Notes under the pieces: generated by a model
Seen by the model: the letters and a program-made list of their open reading frames with translations, nothing else
Told to the model about the DNA's origin: nothing
The model's database searches: none
Program-made: the position numbers and the translations under genes
Shown here: one piece after another, positions 42,781 to 53,948 of the stretch
Position numbering within the stretch: the first letter of the stretch is position 1
How the letters are laid out: each line of letters starts with the position of its first letter
Source of the DNA: Pyrrhosoma nymphula
Taxonomy: Eukaryota > Arthropoda > Insecta > Odonata > Coenagrionidae
Direction of reading: 5' to 3'
DNA: 64,000 nucleotides
Assembly (NCBI GenBank): GCA_963573305.1
Contig: OY754339.1
Location: forward strand, 13,005,941-13,069,940

Positions 42781-42942
42781 CTGAAATATAAAAAAAGGCA
42801 GTGATTTTATAAATGTTTTAACTGTGTCAATTCAAAGAAGTATCCTGGTGGGTACTAATAAATGTACATAACATATTATAGGTGGTAGGTGTAATATTTA
42901 GTTTGAGAGTATTGCTATACTAACCCCTTTTAGTTTTGTGAC

Positions 42943-43422
42943 GTCCTGAAGAGGGTAGGGCTCAACCACTTGCAAGAGCCCTCGTAATTGTTGGAGTAGA
43001 TGTGGCAGTGGATGTAGCTGTGATAGTGGATGTAAATGGAGTTACATTTGGGGGAGTAGAGCCGCAGTCGGAGGAACTGGGGTCACGAATGGGCATGGAG
43101 GAGTTGGGTTCTGGGAATTGGGAGGTACTAGGAAGAGAAACGTGAATGGGCTGGGACGGTGGTAAGGAATGGGTGGGTGAAGAAATGGGAGTAGGAGGTG
43201 CGGGAGGAAGACGTGTAGAGGCCGCAGCAACCAGATGGTGGTGGTGGTTGCTGTCAAAATCCTGATCGATTTCCTCACCCACGTAAGGCACAATTACTTC
43301 TACCTGGGCGGAAATTGGATCCTATAAAGTCTTCAAGGGTGAACCCCCTCCAGTACCCATTTGGTGACGCATCTCAGCGGTCCTCTGTGCCTTCAGATGC
43401 GCCTTCAACTTCTCCCACACTT
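42943..43422 (-). pseudogene. Myb/SANT-like DNA-binding protein, main exon
   Basis: After an AACTTACAG acceptor (43423 up), the exon reads VWEKLKAHLKAQRTAEMRHQ and MGTGGGSPLKTL, then TAG. It continues in the same frame with DPISAQVEVIVPYVGEEIDQ DFDSN (in two pieces) and a Pro/Ser/Thr-rich linker (PAPPTPISSPTHSLPPSQPI). The 'W..LK..LK........TGGG.P' block is the end of the Myb/SANT-like domain found in FSBP/Apontic-type and Harbinger accessory proteins. A TAG after KTL and a TGA after ALASG break it. Confidence 0.6.
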
Positions 43423-43592
43423 CTGTAAGTTGTTTACGATATAATAGTACCTCATCACTAAGTATAATTTAATTTAAATAATTGCTGAACATCACGTAAT
43501 ACTGCATTTGAAGCGTGACTTGGTGGAATCTCATATTATATAAATAAACTTAGTAATTTCACATGAAAATTGTTATTTTAAAACATAATGGA

Positions 43593-44222
43593 GTGGCCCG
43601 GATTTCAACAACAACGTATCATCTTTAGCTGAAAACTTTCTAGAAATCTGTGGATGAATTGGACAAACTACACTAGGGAATTCACATAAACTACCAGTTA
43701 ACACCATTTACACTTCACAGTGCACTGCTCTCAGGCGTCTTGATTGTTAATTAAAAAGATATCCGTGAGCTTTCGTCTCGCACGGTTAACATTTTTTTAA
43801 GAAACATAGTAGAATGACGAAATGGAATGTGATATGTAGGTTAGGTAGATTATATAAACTAATAACTTTCGGTTGTGCATTGTGTAAAGAATTTAAAACT
43901 GCCCAAGCCCAGTTCCTCACAGTTTTTAGCGTATTGAATCACAGCACACATACCTTTTCAGCTGGCCCACAGTTCTCGCTGCGACATCTCGAATGGCATT
44001 TTAGGCTTCACTGATGTCACCCCAAGCCCTTTTCCTCACCCCTGACTCCCTCGCCGTATTTTCCAATTCCTTAGGTACTGAAGACAGTCCACAAGTTCTC
44101 GCCTTTTTACTCACCCTCCATTCGTCAACCTTTCTCACCTCCCCTCCTTCTGCCTCCTTATATAAGCTTATACACACAGATATATGTACCTGAAGATGCT
44201 GTAAAAATTGAAACCTGGTCGC
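43593..44222. repeat. pair of facing Penelope-type ends
   Basis: At 43593-43628 the minus strand reads CTAAAGATGATACG, a hairpin, then GAAATCCGGGCC. At 44190-44222 the plus strand reads CTGAAGATGC, then GAAACCTGGTCGC. Both are decayed versions of the hammerhead-like motif at other Penelope ends in this window. The right one is preceded by a C-rich, TATATAAG-bearing leader (44020-44170), as at the other copies. The pair probably marks a small non-autonomous Penelope derivative. Confidence 0.45.
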
Positions 44223-45871
44223 AATAAACCTTTCTCTCTGTGGAAGTTGCCCATTTTTCAAGTTACTATTATAAAATGGCTATGAAGGGGAAGTCACTTA
44301 CTTCTTATGGCAGTCAACTTAATTTGATGTAATTTGGCCTTCGGAGGAGGAGGTAAACTTTTGGTGACCATTTTTTTCTTTAAAAAATTAGACGTTTTTC
44401 GTGTTATTGAGAAATTATCCAGCTCTTCAAGGGTGAAAACCATTATCATGAGCTCCCCAACACCCCTTGGCTTGCGGTGATGTTCCTCCCCACCATCCTT
44501 TCCACTGTCGGGGACTAATTCAGTCGTGTTATGAATCTGCAATGGTTATTAAAGACATGTTTTAATTAACCTTTATGTCACGCACCATATATATTCCTCA
44601 TTCCCCATTTATGTAAATGGAAGGAAACCGAAAACTAATTAAATTGTTATGAAAACATCAAATGTGGGCAGCACTCGGGATGCAATTAGTTCAGTGTTGC
44701 TCACAAAAATAGTGAGAACATCATGGCAAATGAAAGTTTAAGGTAACATTTAATAGTTTAAGGATTCGAAATTTAGCCAAGGTACTATGAGACATTAGTT
44801 CTTGTGAACTCACACCCCTGTTCACCGCCATCCTCCACTGTGTGTCTATTACAGCACATGATTGCTGCAACAGATTGTCAGGAGAGCCATCATAGGCATA
44901 ATCCTAATTTAACAGGAAGGGAAATAGTAACATTACATTTCACGAAATAAATTATAAAAAAACCAGGCAAGATACACACAAACACGAAACAATCCAATAT
45001 TTTTCCCTACCTTTAACATTAAACTGGCCAGCGATGAAACAGAAACAATTAATTCAATAAGTACGGCGACATAATAAAAGAAACAATACCTTCTTTTGCA
45101 ATCAATGTCTATGGCAACCGACGAATTTACAAGAAACAAAGGAAAAACGTGAACTTAGAACACGATAGAAATGAAAAAATGACACACTTCGTCCTAAAAT
45201 TAACTCACACGCACTCATTCAAAAAAAAGGGGGGGGAAATGGGGTCGAAATTACTATACGACGAACGAACACAAGGTGGGGGCGACGGCTAGTCGTCCCG
45301 GGGACGGGACTTTCTTCTGTTCTTGAAAAAACAAAAAAAGGAAGGGTTTCTGGATCTCTCACGATCACAGCAACGGGGCTTGAAGTGGGGATCCTTCTTG
45401 ACTTGGGGGGGGGGGGGTAATTCGAGCTTGCGGCTCTACTTAACCGGTTCTCCTGCTCTCTCGTCCACCGCTGCGCTCGGATGGCTCCTCCTGGGTCCTC
45501 TGCACCTTCTGCACTGCGGGCTGAGAGAATATTCAGCGGGGGGAGGGACGTGGGTTGACCTTATTGGGGCGATGGAAATACACCGGTCTTTCTCCTGTTT
45601 CCAATTTTTCGCCAATCTCCTCCTCGGTCCAGCCTTCACGTCTCCCAAGTCCTCTCTCTCTCTCTTTCGTCATACAGCGTGCTCCACAGACCGGCATATC
45701 CTCCGGCAGCGTGACGAGAGCAGGGTTCATCATCATAGTGTCCTTTGCTGCGAAAGCAGCTGATTTCAGAGGATGCCTGACTATTTTTTGTCGGCTTTTG
45801 CTCTGTGACCCGTCTTTTAGTTTGTTATTTAATTGCCCGTTTTATTGTTTCTCCCTGCCAATTATAGTTTT
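44223..45871. other. no clear gene
   Basis: The minus-strand frame at 44294-44542 (SITRKTSNFLKKKMVTKSLP) vaguely recalls a SANT protein start. The GC-rich segment 45290-45760 has a run of about thirteen G (45407-45419) and a charged minus-strand reading (RREGWTEEEIGEKLETGERP) that may be the tail of the LINE at 45872. Neither is firm. Confidence 0.3.
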
Positions 45872-46690
45872 TTATAGTTTTAATATATCTATAGGTCTCT
45901 TTGTGATGTCCCAAGTTGATTTTTGGTCCTCGCCAATTGTCCTTATTATCTCTGTATCACTGTATTTTAGTGTTTTATAGTAAGAAAGTGATTGTTCTTT
46001 GATTGTACTCTTAATATCCGTTATTTTTGTATATTTATAGACCAGTTCATTTTTCGTTCCCCAGCGTATTTTAAAAAAGGACTTTAGGCACCTTTGTTCT
46101 GTTTTTAGGAGCTTTTCCATTGTTCCCTTGGAAGCTAGTCCAGCCCATGCCGGCGTGGCGTATAGAATTATTGGTCTAATATATGTTTCATATATCCTTC
46201 TCTTAACAGTGTTGGGCGTGGCGTTACTTTTTAGTATTGGCGATAGGGTTGCCCGCATCCCAATGGTTTTTGCTATTACTGCATTGGTGTGGTCTTTAAA
46301 GTTCAATCTATTGTCTAGTTTTACTCCGAGGTATTTAGCAGAGTCAGACCAGATTATGGGTTGTTGTTTTATTCGTAGGCATGGGCACCAGGGTTTAACT
46401 ACGTGTGGTCTTGTGAAAAGGACTGCCTGTGTCTTATTTGTATTTATTTTTATTCTCCATTTACTATACCATTTAACAATTTCGTCTATGGTGTCTTGGG
46501 CATATTCTGCTCCTGTTGGTGCCTTCTTACTCCTGGCCAGAATTGCCGCGTCGTCAGCATAGAGGGCTATTTCCGTGTGCCAATCGTCATTATTTTTTGG
46601 GAAGTCTGATGTGTATATATTAAAAAGGAGTGGTCCGTATATGGATCCCTGTGGTACCCCTGCTGTAATAGCAGGGTTCATGCTGGTTGC
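45872..46690 (-). pseudogene. Jockey-type LINE reverse transcriptase, 3' half
   Basis: Open from AITAGVPQGSIYGPLLFNIY through the catalytic ALYADDAAILARSKKAP, KWRIKINTNKTQAVLFTRPH, SAKYLGVKLDNRLNFKDHTN, YETYIRPIILYATPAWAGLA and KTEQRCLKSFFKIRWG to ITKRPIDILKL. These are RT blocks 4-7 and the thumb of a Jockey-clade ORF2. It is the same family as the element at 58-61.6 kb (AGVPQGSIYGPLLFNIHTAD there). 5' truncation at about 46690 coincides with a gypsy LTR. The upstream reading to 47002 (PPPLPQTEISAPNPPPPP) is LTR sequence read through, not LINE protein. Confidence 0.8.
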
Positions 46691-47137
46691 CCCTCCGGGT
46701 TTTATACCCCGAAGAGGGTTGGTTTTCCGGGGGTGGGGACGGTGGGGAGGAAATTGGGGAAGAGAGCCCGCTTCCTGAGGTTCGTCGGGGGGGGGGGGGG
46801 GGTTTGGAGCACTTATCTCTGTTTGGGGAAGGGGGGGTGGAGAAAGGTGACTTCTTCGGTCGCCTCGGACCGCGCGGCGGGTGGTTTGGGAGAAGGGGAT
46901 AAGCTCCTCGGCACGTACGCAAGGCCACGCGCTCGGGAAAACCCCAAAATCGGGAGGCAGGGAGTTGAGGGGGGGAAATTCACTGCACACACGTCCATTC
47001 ATTCTTAATCACTCACACGCAGTCAAACATAGTACATGGCAGTTAAACACAGTATACGGAAATAGAATAGAGCTCTCCTTCCCTCGGAAACACTCCTAAA
47101 ACTAGGTCACGTAACTTGCCAAATGGCAATCGTTACA
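46691..47137 (-). mobile_element. 3' LTR of a Ty3/gypsy element
   Basis: On the minus strand a polypurine tract GAAGAGGGGGGCACA (47152-47138) is followed by TGTAACG at 47137, the normal junction of internal sequence and 3' LTR. Inside are a C/G-rich U3 with homopolymer runs (46793-46811) and a TATA box GGTATAAAA (about 46709-46701). The outer end lies between about 46664 and 46695, where LINE coding sequence begins. No 5' LTR is found. Confidence 0.7.
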
Positions 47138-48326
47138 TGTGCCCCCCTCTTCAGAAAGAGGAAATACAGAAAACGTATTTGCGAAAGAAAAAAAAACATC
47201 GCGACTCGCGAGAAGCACGTTTCATATGCCACAGGAATGGGATAGGTTTTCCGTGCAAAGGGCGTTCCATCATTCAGCTTTATGCGGAACGTGAAGTTTT
47301 TTGCAGCGGTTAATGATGGTATAAACAATGTTCGAAACGAGACCAACAAATTCTCCAAACTCAACTGTTCCTCTTCCGACAAGCCCGTAAGCGCTACGCA
47401 CTCCTTAATAGTCGTCTCCACAGAATCGTCTCCGTCCTTTGTTAGCCCACAAATAACTTTATCGCCCCCCTCTTCAAATTCCTGAACCATCATGCTATCA
47501 TCCGGGAATGTTAATGACATGTAATTTCGTGGGATATCAATAATGGCTTTAAAACGTTTTAAAAAATCAATCCCTAATATTACGGGGCATATCAACTTCT
47601 TTATCACCAAACATACTACGTCCCACTCCCGGGTTCCCAGAGTAATGGTTAATAATGCCTGTTTTGTTACTGGCGACGACCTATGCTGGTCGGCTCCTAT
47701 AATACGGGTTCCATTAACGGGAAGCGTGGGTATCTCAATCCCTTGACCCTGCATGAACATCAATTCTTCCTCGTCCACGGGAGGTTCACAAAGTCTGATG
47801 GCCGCTATATTCCTAGTCGCATACTCCTGCATACTGTTACCGGGCGCGCGTCTATAATTCCCCGTCATCACCCTTAATTTATAGTTTACTTGATGCTCTT
47901 TACTCCAAAACCGGTCATAGAACATTTTTTTAAACTCGTCCATGTCCTGCGGAAACGGGAATATGGCGTCGGCCCACTCTTTCGCAGCATCGTCTAACAT
48001 CTGATAAAATAAGCGGGGTCTCAACCGTGAAGGAATAGCATAGATTGAAAAATAGTTTTCCACCCACCGTATAAACGCAACTGGGTGCTCATACGACTTA
48101 CCGCGGAATTTCAAATTTGATGGAGGGTTGGGGAAACTTGAATTAGTCGCATTTTTCGTCCTACCTAGGCGAATATCAGTGATCTCATCCGTCATGTCTT
48201 CTTATCTTTTTCCTTGCTGCACAGTAGCGTTTGTCACACATTCTAGTCTCCCATCCACCACGTTCGTAATTTCCCTCTTCACTCTTTCAACTCGCTCTCC
48301 CACGACCCCTTTGAAATCATCTATCT
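47138..48326 (-). pseudogene. Ty3/gypsy gag-protease-RT, internally deleted
   Basis: The frame from Met 48195 reads NLKFRGKSYEHPVAFIRWVE, FWSKEHQVNYKLRVMTGNYR and NSMQEYATRNIAAIRLCEPP (Gag). It then jumps to TLPVNGTRIIGADQHRSSPV and LICPVILGIDFLKRF (C-terminal half of the aspartic protease, ending ILG.D.L), then LSEEEQLSLENLLVSFRTLF and FRIKLNDGTPFARKTYPIPV (entry to RT). It breaks into PPT-side sequence. The nucleocapsid and protease active site, most of RT, RNase H and integrase are deleted, yet one frame survives. Gag reading extends upstream to 48326, where the DUF4806-related repeats start. Confidence 0.8.
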
Positions 48327-48599
48327 TCACCCAAACAGAAAGCCTCACAAAATAATAAGTAATGTTAATTGAGAATAAAAAATAAAAATTGAGGAGTACA
48401 CTATAACTATATTTGAGCTAAGTTAATAAAAATTTTCAATGGAAAATTTCAATCTGTTATGCATAAAATATAATGACAGCAAATGTTTACCTACCATATT
48501 TTCCTAACACTATGTATTGAAATCACTTGGAGCAATGTGTTGCAATCTTGATGAGAAATGAAATAGACTTGCTAAGATTAATACTATGCCCTTGAAATG

Positions 48600-48897
48600 C
48601 AGAATAATAACATATCCATACCAGTATCAGCATATAGTTTTGCTAGTGAATCTAGTTCTCCATGGTTGTCTTTGCGTTCCAGCATCACTTCCACTGGAAA
48701 ATCTTTCACCTCCTTCTGTAACACTGGTGGTGTTGGAGAAGAGGGTAAATCATCTTCTCTGTATACTTCCTCGTCAGAAGAGGAAAAGTAGAGCCTCTCC
48801 GGTTTCTTCCTCTTTCTTACTGAGGCTTCCTCTTCAGATTCTAAATTGGATGTGTCTAACGCGATGGACGACTTCATTTAAGGTTTTTCATACGAAT
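48600..48897 (-). pseudogene. DUF4806-type gene, exon 2, distal copy
   Basis: After the acceptor AATATTTCAG the exon reads SYEKP (frame broken), then NLESEEEASVRKRKKPERLY, FSSSDEEVYREDDLPSSPTP and ELDSLAKLYADTG. The SYEK..., ETSNLES...RKRKKPE and SS.SDEE..., PPTPP layout matches the variable second exon of insect DUF4806-domain proteins, which usually begin MFAVVEF....EVEVVP. A 1-base indel near the exon start disrupts the frame. The C-terminal DUF4806 domain itself is not in the window; it may have been lost at the gypsy junction at 48326. Confidence 0.5.
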
Positions 48898-49257
48898 CTG
48901 AAATATTGTTAAAGAAATTGGCTATTGATGATTAAGTCCACCCAAACAGCAAACCTCACAAAATAATAAGTAAAACTGGGACAAGCTTCATACCCATAGT
49001 TTACCGACAAATAAGAAATGTTAATTGAGAATAAAAGGTAAAAATTGAGGAGTACACTATAACTATATATGAGCTAAGTTATTAAAAATTTCAATGGAAA
49101 ATTTCAATCTGTTTTGCATAAAGTATAATGACAGCAAATGTTTACCTACCATATTTTCCAAAAACTATATATTGTAATCACTTGGAGCAATGTGCTGCAT
49201 TCTTGATGAGAAATTAAATATACTTGCTAAGATTAATACAATATCCTTGAAATGCAG

Positions 49258-49550
49258 AATAATAACATATCCAGACCAGTATCAGCATATAGTTTTGCTA
49301 GTGAATCTAGTTCTCCATGGTTGTCTTTGCTTTCCAGTATCATTTCCACTGGAAAATCTTTCACCTTCTTCTGTAACACTGGTGGCGTTGGAGGAGACGG
49401 TAAATCATCTTCTCTGTATACTTCCTCATCAGAAGAGGAAAAGTAGAGCCTCTCCGGTTTCTTCCTCTTTCTTACTGAGGCTTCCTCTTCAGACTAAAAT
49501 GGATGTGTGTAACGCGGTGGACAACTTCCTTTTAACTTTTTCATACGAAT
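49258..49550 (-). pseudogene. DUF4806-type gene, exon 2, proximal copy
   Basis: Same acceptor and exon as at 48600-48897: SYEKVKRKLSTALHTSIL, a stop, then EEEASVRKRKKPERLYFSSS, DEEVYREDDLPSPPTPP and DFPVEMILESKDNHGELDSL. The start of the exon is intact here, where the distal copy is frameshifted. The distal copy is intact where this one has a stop. The two copies thus carry different lesions. Confidence 0.5.
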
Positions 49551-49837
49551 CTGAAATATTGTCAAAGAACTTGGCTATCGATAATTAAGTCCACCCAAAC
49601 AGCAAGCCTTACAAAATAATAAGTAAAACTGGGACATGCTGGGACACCGACAGAAATAAGAAATGTTAATTGAGAATAAAAGGTAAAAATTGAGGAGTAC
49701 ACTATATCTATATTTGAGCTAAGTTATTAAAAATTTCAATGGAAAATTTCAATCTGTTATGCATGAAATATAATGACAGCAAATGTTTACCTACCATATT
49801 TTCCTAAAACTATATATTTATGCGTTGACCAGGTTTC

Positions 49838-50006
49838 CTCATTCACGCTCTCCTTCTTAACGAAGCAGTGATTCACTCTCTCGGGACTTGTAAGGAAGCC
49901 ACCAAGAATCACTGGTATCTTTGAGTGATGTCCTGGTACCAGCAATCCATTTCAATGGTGCAACCTCAACCTCTCTAGTTTCAATAAACTCGCCAATAAG
50001 AAACAT
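49838..50006 (-). pseudogene. DUF4806-type gene, first exon
   Basis: ATG at 50006-50004 opens MFLIGEFIETREVEVAPLKW and continues SDSWWLPYKSRESESLLR before TAA, with a further TGA a few codons on. The start (MF..VEF..T.EVEV.P..W, then W.PYKS) is the hallmark of the first exon of insect DUF4806 proteins, whose function is unknown and which are often transposon-associated. Two stops make it a pseudogene. Confidence 0.55.
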
Positions 50007-50009
50007 CTC

Positions 50010-50905
50010 CCTTCATTGAATGACCAAAGTGGAAGATTTAGTTCCGTGAAGTACATTTCACTTAATTATATTGGAATAAGGATATTAATTACTTTGAACA
50101 ATTAAAGCTTTTATGTTAATTTATTTTAAATATTTTAGGTATAAATCAAAATACAAAATCAACAAATAAATGCATACAGTGCCTAAATGAACATGACTAA
50201 GCATTCTTATTTATAGTTAGCAATGTTATTATTTGGATATACCAACTCATTGTTAGCCACTCAACTTAATTCAGTCATTGCCCACGATAGTACTCCAGTG
50301 TACCAAGTCAGTGACAATTGACTCCCCTCCCCCTCGTTCCAACAATGCCAACTATAATGGCCCTCCCTGAAATTCAGTAGTTTAAATCTTTCATGAGGGA
50401 ACAGGAATAGAAAATTTTACTACCAGTCCATTTTTTCTACGATTCATTGTCAAAATATAGAAAGAAATTATTCTGCTGAAGAATCAAGAAGTTAAAGATC
50501 CTTATTTGGCTTAACATTATCACAAGATCACTTCCAAAACTAACCTGCAACCACCATCATCATTGCTAATGGGTCTTAAATTAAGATTTAATTTGTTGAC
50601 TATTATTTGCTGATTATTACTACGCCCCAAACTCCTAGATCTAGGTCACGTTGACTTATTAAGCCCTATGACACAGATTTTCCATTATGGTTTAAGTGAC
50701 TAACAAGTGAACAACATAAGCACTATATGAAAATACAACTACTTATGGTACTTAATGAAGTAGAGAAAAAGCAATATGCCCAGAATGTCTCATGGTATCA
50801 TGTGGAAGGCATGAAGGAAGGAACAACTATTCATTTTCCAAATGCTTTGTCCTCAAATTAGGTGTAAAGTGACATTAGTTTCCTAGGTGTTTAATTGTAT
50901 TACCT
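50010..50905. other. no supported gene
   Basis: AT-rich sequence with no coding or structural feature recognised. Confidence 0.4.
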
Positions 50906-52564
50906 CTACCAGGCACTAGAAACGAACACTTGAATGGTAACGTCCTGGTAAGCGGCAGGCACTTGATCCAAGCTGGTGTAACCTGGGAGAAGACCTCCAG
51001 GTTGACCCCAACCAGCAACCTGAGCAGCAGTAGGGGCGTTGCCCTCTCTAGTAGGCACCAGTGTGCCATATACTAAGAGAGATGCTTCATAGGCACCAAG
51101 GACCAAGAAATCACGCTCAGCCCTAGTTGTGGCCAACTTAATCAGGAAAGTCCACAAGCGGGCAGGATTGACTTGGGCAAAGGCAGGTATCACAAGGGCG
51201 GCGTCTCCCCTAGCTATTATTTGAAAATTAACAGTAGCCTAGTGGGCAGCCATCGCCCCCAGCTTAGCATTTCCCTGAGGTGTTATCCTCCTGCCACTAT
51301 AAGCCAGCCAAGCCACTAGGTCTAGGTCAGCTAAGTTGAAGTCAAAATCCTCAATGAGGATGATATCCCCAGAGACTATGGCATTGCCAATCGCCTCAGG
51401 AGCAACACCAACTGCGTTGCCTAGGAGAATGAACTGGATGGGAGGAACGCCGACTCCAGCTGGGTAGACGCAAGGGATAGCCTCGTCCAGCACTCTCTGC
51501 TGCAACAGAGAGTAAAACACCCCTTTAGAATACAAACCAGAGGTATTGAAGCGCTGAGGTTTGAGAGTGAAATAGGCCGCGCATTGTCGGGCCAGTTGCT
51601 GGTTTCCCAATACTGGGGTGATGATAGACCCGACTTGTCTGTCGGTGACCAACCCACTTGTCATGTAGGGGGTCAAGCAGTCTTCTGTGACTGTGGTGTC
51701 GATATGAGGGCTTACCTCCCAGGCAATGTCAAACTTGAGTATGCACTGGGGGGCGTCAACCCAACCAGACATCGTATGTTGGATGACCCCTCCTTGAATG
51801 TGCCCACCTGTAATACCTGGGGATGCAGGATAGGATGATACGGTGTAACCATGATTGGCAGCTACGCAAGAGATCCTTGGGTCCCCAGCCTTCAACTGGC
51901 GGTGGGCAAATGAGGTAAAGGGTGGGGAGTGCACCCCATATTCTGGCTGGGTGCTGCAGATCAGGGGCCGCTGTACTGCACTCTCGATAGTATTGCTCCC
52001 AAACTTGGAGGGAGACTGGATTGAGCTCCCAAATCTCACAATCGACTTTGACGCCCTAGACTCCTTTGTAGAGCGGGAGCGGAGGGACTTGTCCTGACGG
52101 GCCCCGTGCCCATGACCCGCCCTTTTGCGCCCTTCTAACCTGGACCCTGTTTCTTGGGTGCTGGTACAAGGCAGATCTAACCCCCCCACTGGGCCCACAG
52201 CACCCCCCACTTCCGTAGGGGGTGAGGGCGTCGGGGGGGCTTGAGCAGGAATTCCTTCCTGCCCGAGGGGGGGGGGGGAGGGAGGGGCCCGGTGGGTGGA
52301 GGGCCACCAGGTAAGCTCCCGCTGGGAATTATCCCAGGAGAGGGTGGGGCAGGCCCCGCCCCTTGAGGTTGGGAGGGGGAGGAAAGTGCGGCAGGCGGAG
52401 AGGGGGCAAGCCCACCAGCTCCTAGAACCATCACCTTCCGGAGGGGATGGGTAGGTTGGGACATGGCCGGATAGTAGCCGAAAGAGGGAAAATATGAAGA
52501 AACAAGAATAAATAGAGGATAGATAAACAAAGAAGAGAGATAGAAAGAGAACACAAACAAACAA
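50906..52564 (-). pseudogene. unidentified capsid-like protein; candidate endogenous RNA-virus gene
   Basis: One frame of 553 codons with a single TAG at 51239-51241. The N-terminal third (above about 52080) is Pro/Gly/Ser-rich and may not be original. The rest reads ITPVLGNQQLARQCAAYFTL, QRVLDEAIPCVYPAGVGVPP and DIILIEDFDFNLADLDLVAW, then after the stop NPARLWTFLIKLATTRAERD, GAYEASLLVYGTLVPTREGN and LDQVPAAYQDVTIQVFVSSA. Rich in Ala, Val and Gln, without enzymatic motifs, it looks like a structural protein. dsRNA-virus (toti-like) capsids are one possibility, but I cannot name a family. A 17-bp direct repeat brackets it. Confidence 0.4.
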
Positions 52565-52728
52565 ATAGGCCAGAAGGCAATGCTCTTTATCTAGCTAATT
52601 AAGAATCCCGCAGCCGACAGCGAACAACTAAGCCACAAGGATCCACACACGAAAACCACTACGAGGAAGCGGAAATCAATCCGAAAGAACCGTTCAACAC
52701 TGCAGAACGCAAGGCACTAGAAACGAAC
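50911..52728. repeat. 17-bp direct repeat flanking the capsid-like frame
   Basis: AGGCACTAGAAACGAAC occurs at 50911-50927 and again at 52712-52728 in the same orientation, just outside and just inside the two ends of the unidentified frame. Its length fits a LINE-type target-site duplication. Confidence 0.6.
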
Positions 52729-52979
52729 CAATTGCTCTCTACACTGAGAACATAAACACTCACCTCCGAGCCCCTGTTGACCCTCATCGAGAGTAATGAG
52801 ATCTTTGATTGAAACATTTTCAGTAGCAGAAGGAAATATTTTATTATGTCGTTAAACAAAGGACTGCCAAACATCTCTTTTTAACCCTGTTATGTCCTCA
52901 ATTCTCGTGAATAATGCTCAGTATGGGAGGAATTCATAAACCCATTCAAATGGGTCATAAAACTTGGTGGACTAGCTAA

Positions 52980-53330
52980 GTGGCCATGCTTTCATGTCCG
53001 AAAGTTTGTTCACGAAATACACACCTGAAGTACTCGAAGGACATGGATTTGAAAATGCATCACCCTTTTTCCAAAAAGTCTTTTCCTATCACATATGGAA
53101 CTTGCTCAGCACTAGAGGCTATATTCTCCACTTTAATAATTTCACCATCTTTTAAGCTAAATTTTTTATCTCCATTTTTCAGCACATTATATGTATACAC
53201 CCCTTTTATAAGTGCCTTAGTGAACTGCCTACCAACTGCAGGAGCAATAATGGAAGGCCTATTGGAATGCTCCGAGTTCTGTATCACTCTGCTTTCAGTC
53301 GGCTTAATGAAACCTGCTCGCTGAATTCCA
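52980..53330 (-). pseudogene. coding-like fragment, unknown transposon-type protein
   Basis: The minus strand reads VGRQFTKALIKGVYTYNVLK, NGDKKFSLKDGEIIKVENIA and VPYVIGKDFLEKG, then SSTSGVYFVNKLSDMKAWPL over about 110 codons without a stop. The beta-strand pattern with 'F.L.DG.I..VE....' recalls a conserved C-terminal module seen in transposase-like proteins of insects, but I cannot name it. No start or splice sites are evident. Confidence 0.3.
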
Positions 53331-53948
53331 CCACTTTCAACATGCTTAACTGTTGCAAAGGTTTATCAGTTTTCCTTATACTTTTTTATGATTTGCAAAA
53401 AGTTCTCAAATTTAAAAGCACTAAAATTGTCCACATTTCCATAAGTTTGCACATCGTTTACAAGGTGCAAAGTTCTATGAATATTGTGCGACATAAATTG
53501 AGTGCCATATATTATTTTAAATGTTTTCACAAAATACTCTAAAAGGGAATTTGAGAATTGTAATAACGAAGACTCAACGCTAATGGTGCAAAAAATTCTG
53601 ATAGCACTTTGAAGGCTAAGAAAATTTAATAAAAAATGTATACAAGAAAATGTTTGTTATGACTTCAAAAATAGATTACAAACTTAAAACAGTAATACAA
53701 TTGATTACTAACAGGCTCACAAAAATTGCAAGCGAGAAAATGTTGGAAATGACTTAAAAATTGAATATAAATTTAAAACAGCAATACAATTGATTACTAA
53801 CAAACTTACAAAAAAAATTTTTATTTTTTAAAAACTTTTTAATTATTTTTTGAGAATTTAAGATGAACATTTAAATCATTTATTGTGACATGCAATTAAT
53901 TTTTAATTGAAGCAGCTTCCTCAATTCCCTTTATTCCGTCATTTTTTA
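53331..53948. other. no supported gene
   Basis: Very AT-rich DNA, with short direct repeats near 53640-53810 (AGCAATACAATTGATTACTA). Probably the 3' flank or 3' end of the P-like element above. Confidence 0.4.

Larger units (their letters stand above)
48328..49815. repeat. tandem duplication of a DUF4806-gene exon with flanking introns
   Basis: Units 48328-48942 and 48943-49591, and a partial third 49592-49815, start CCACCCAAACAG.AAGCC and share the intron text ATTGAGGAGTACACTATA.. and TTCAATCTGTTATGCAT. Each of the two complete units contains one copy of the same coding exon. Divergence of a few per cent, with different small indels, shows the copies are not very recent. Confidence 0.85.

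Noticed and set aside
44294..44542. SANT-like N-terminal exon of the 42-43 kb gene
   Set aside because: RKTSNF is reminiscent but the rest does not follow the domain and Penelope-type ends intervene.
46813..47002. Pro-rich N-terminal extension of the Jockey-type RT
   Set aside because: It is GC-rich LTR sequence read by chance in an open frame; the LINE homology stops near AITAGVPQG.
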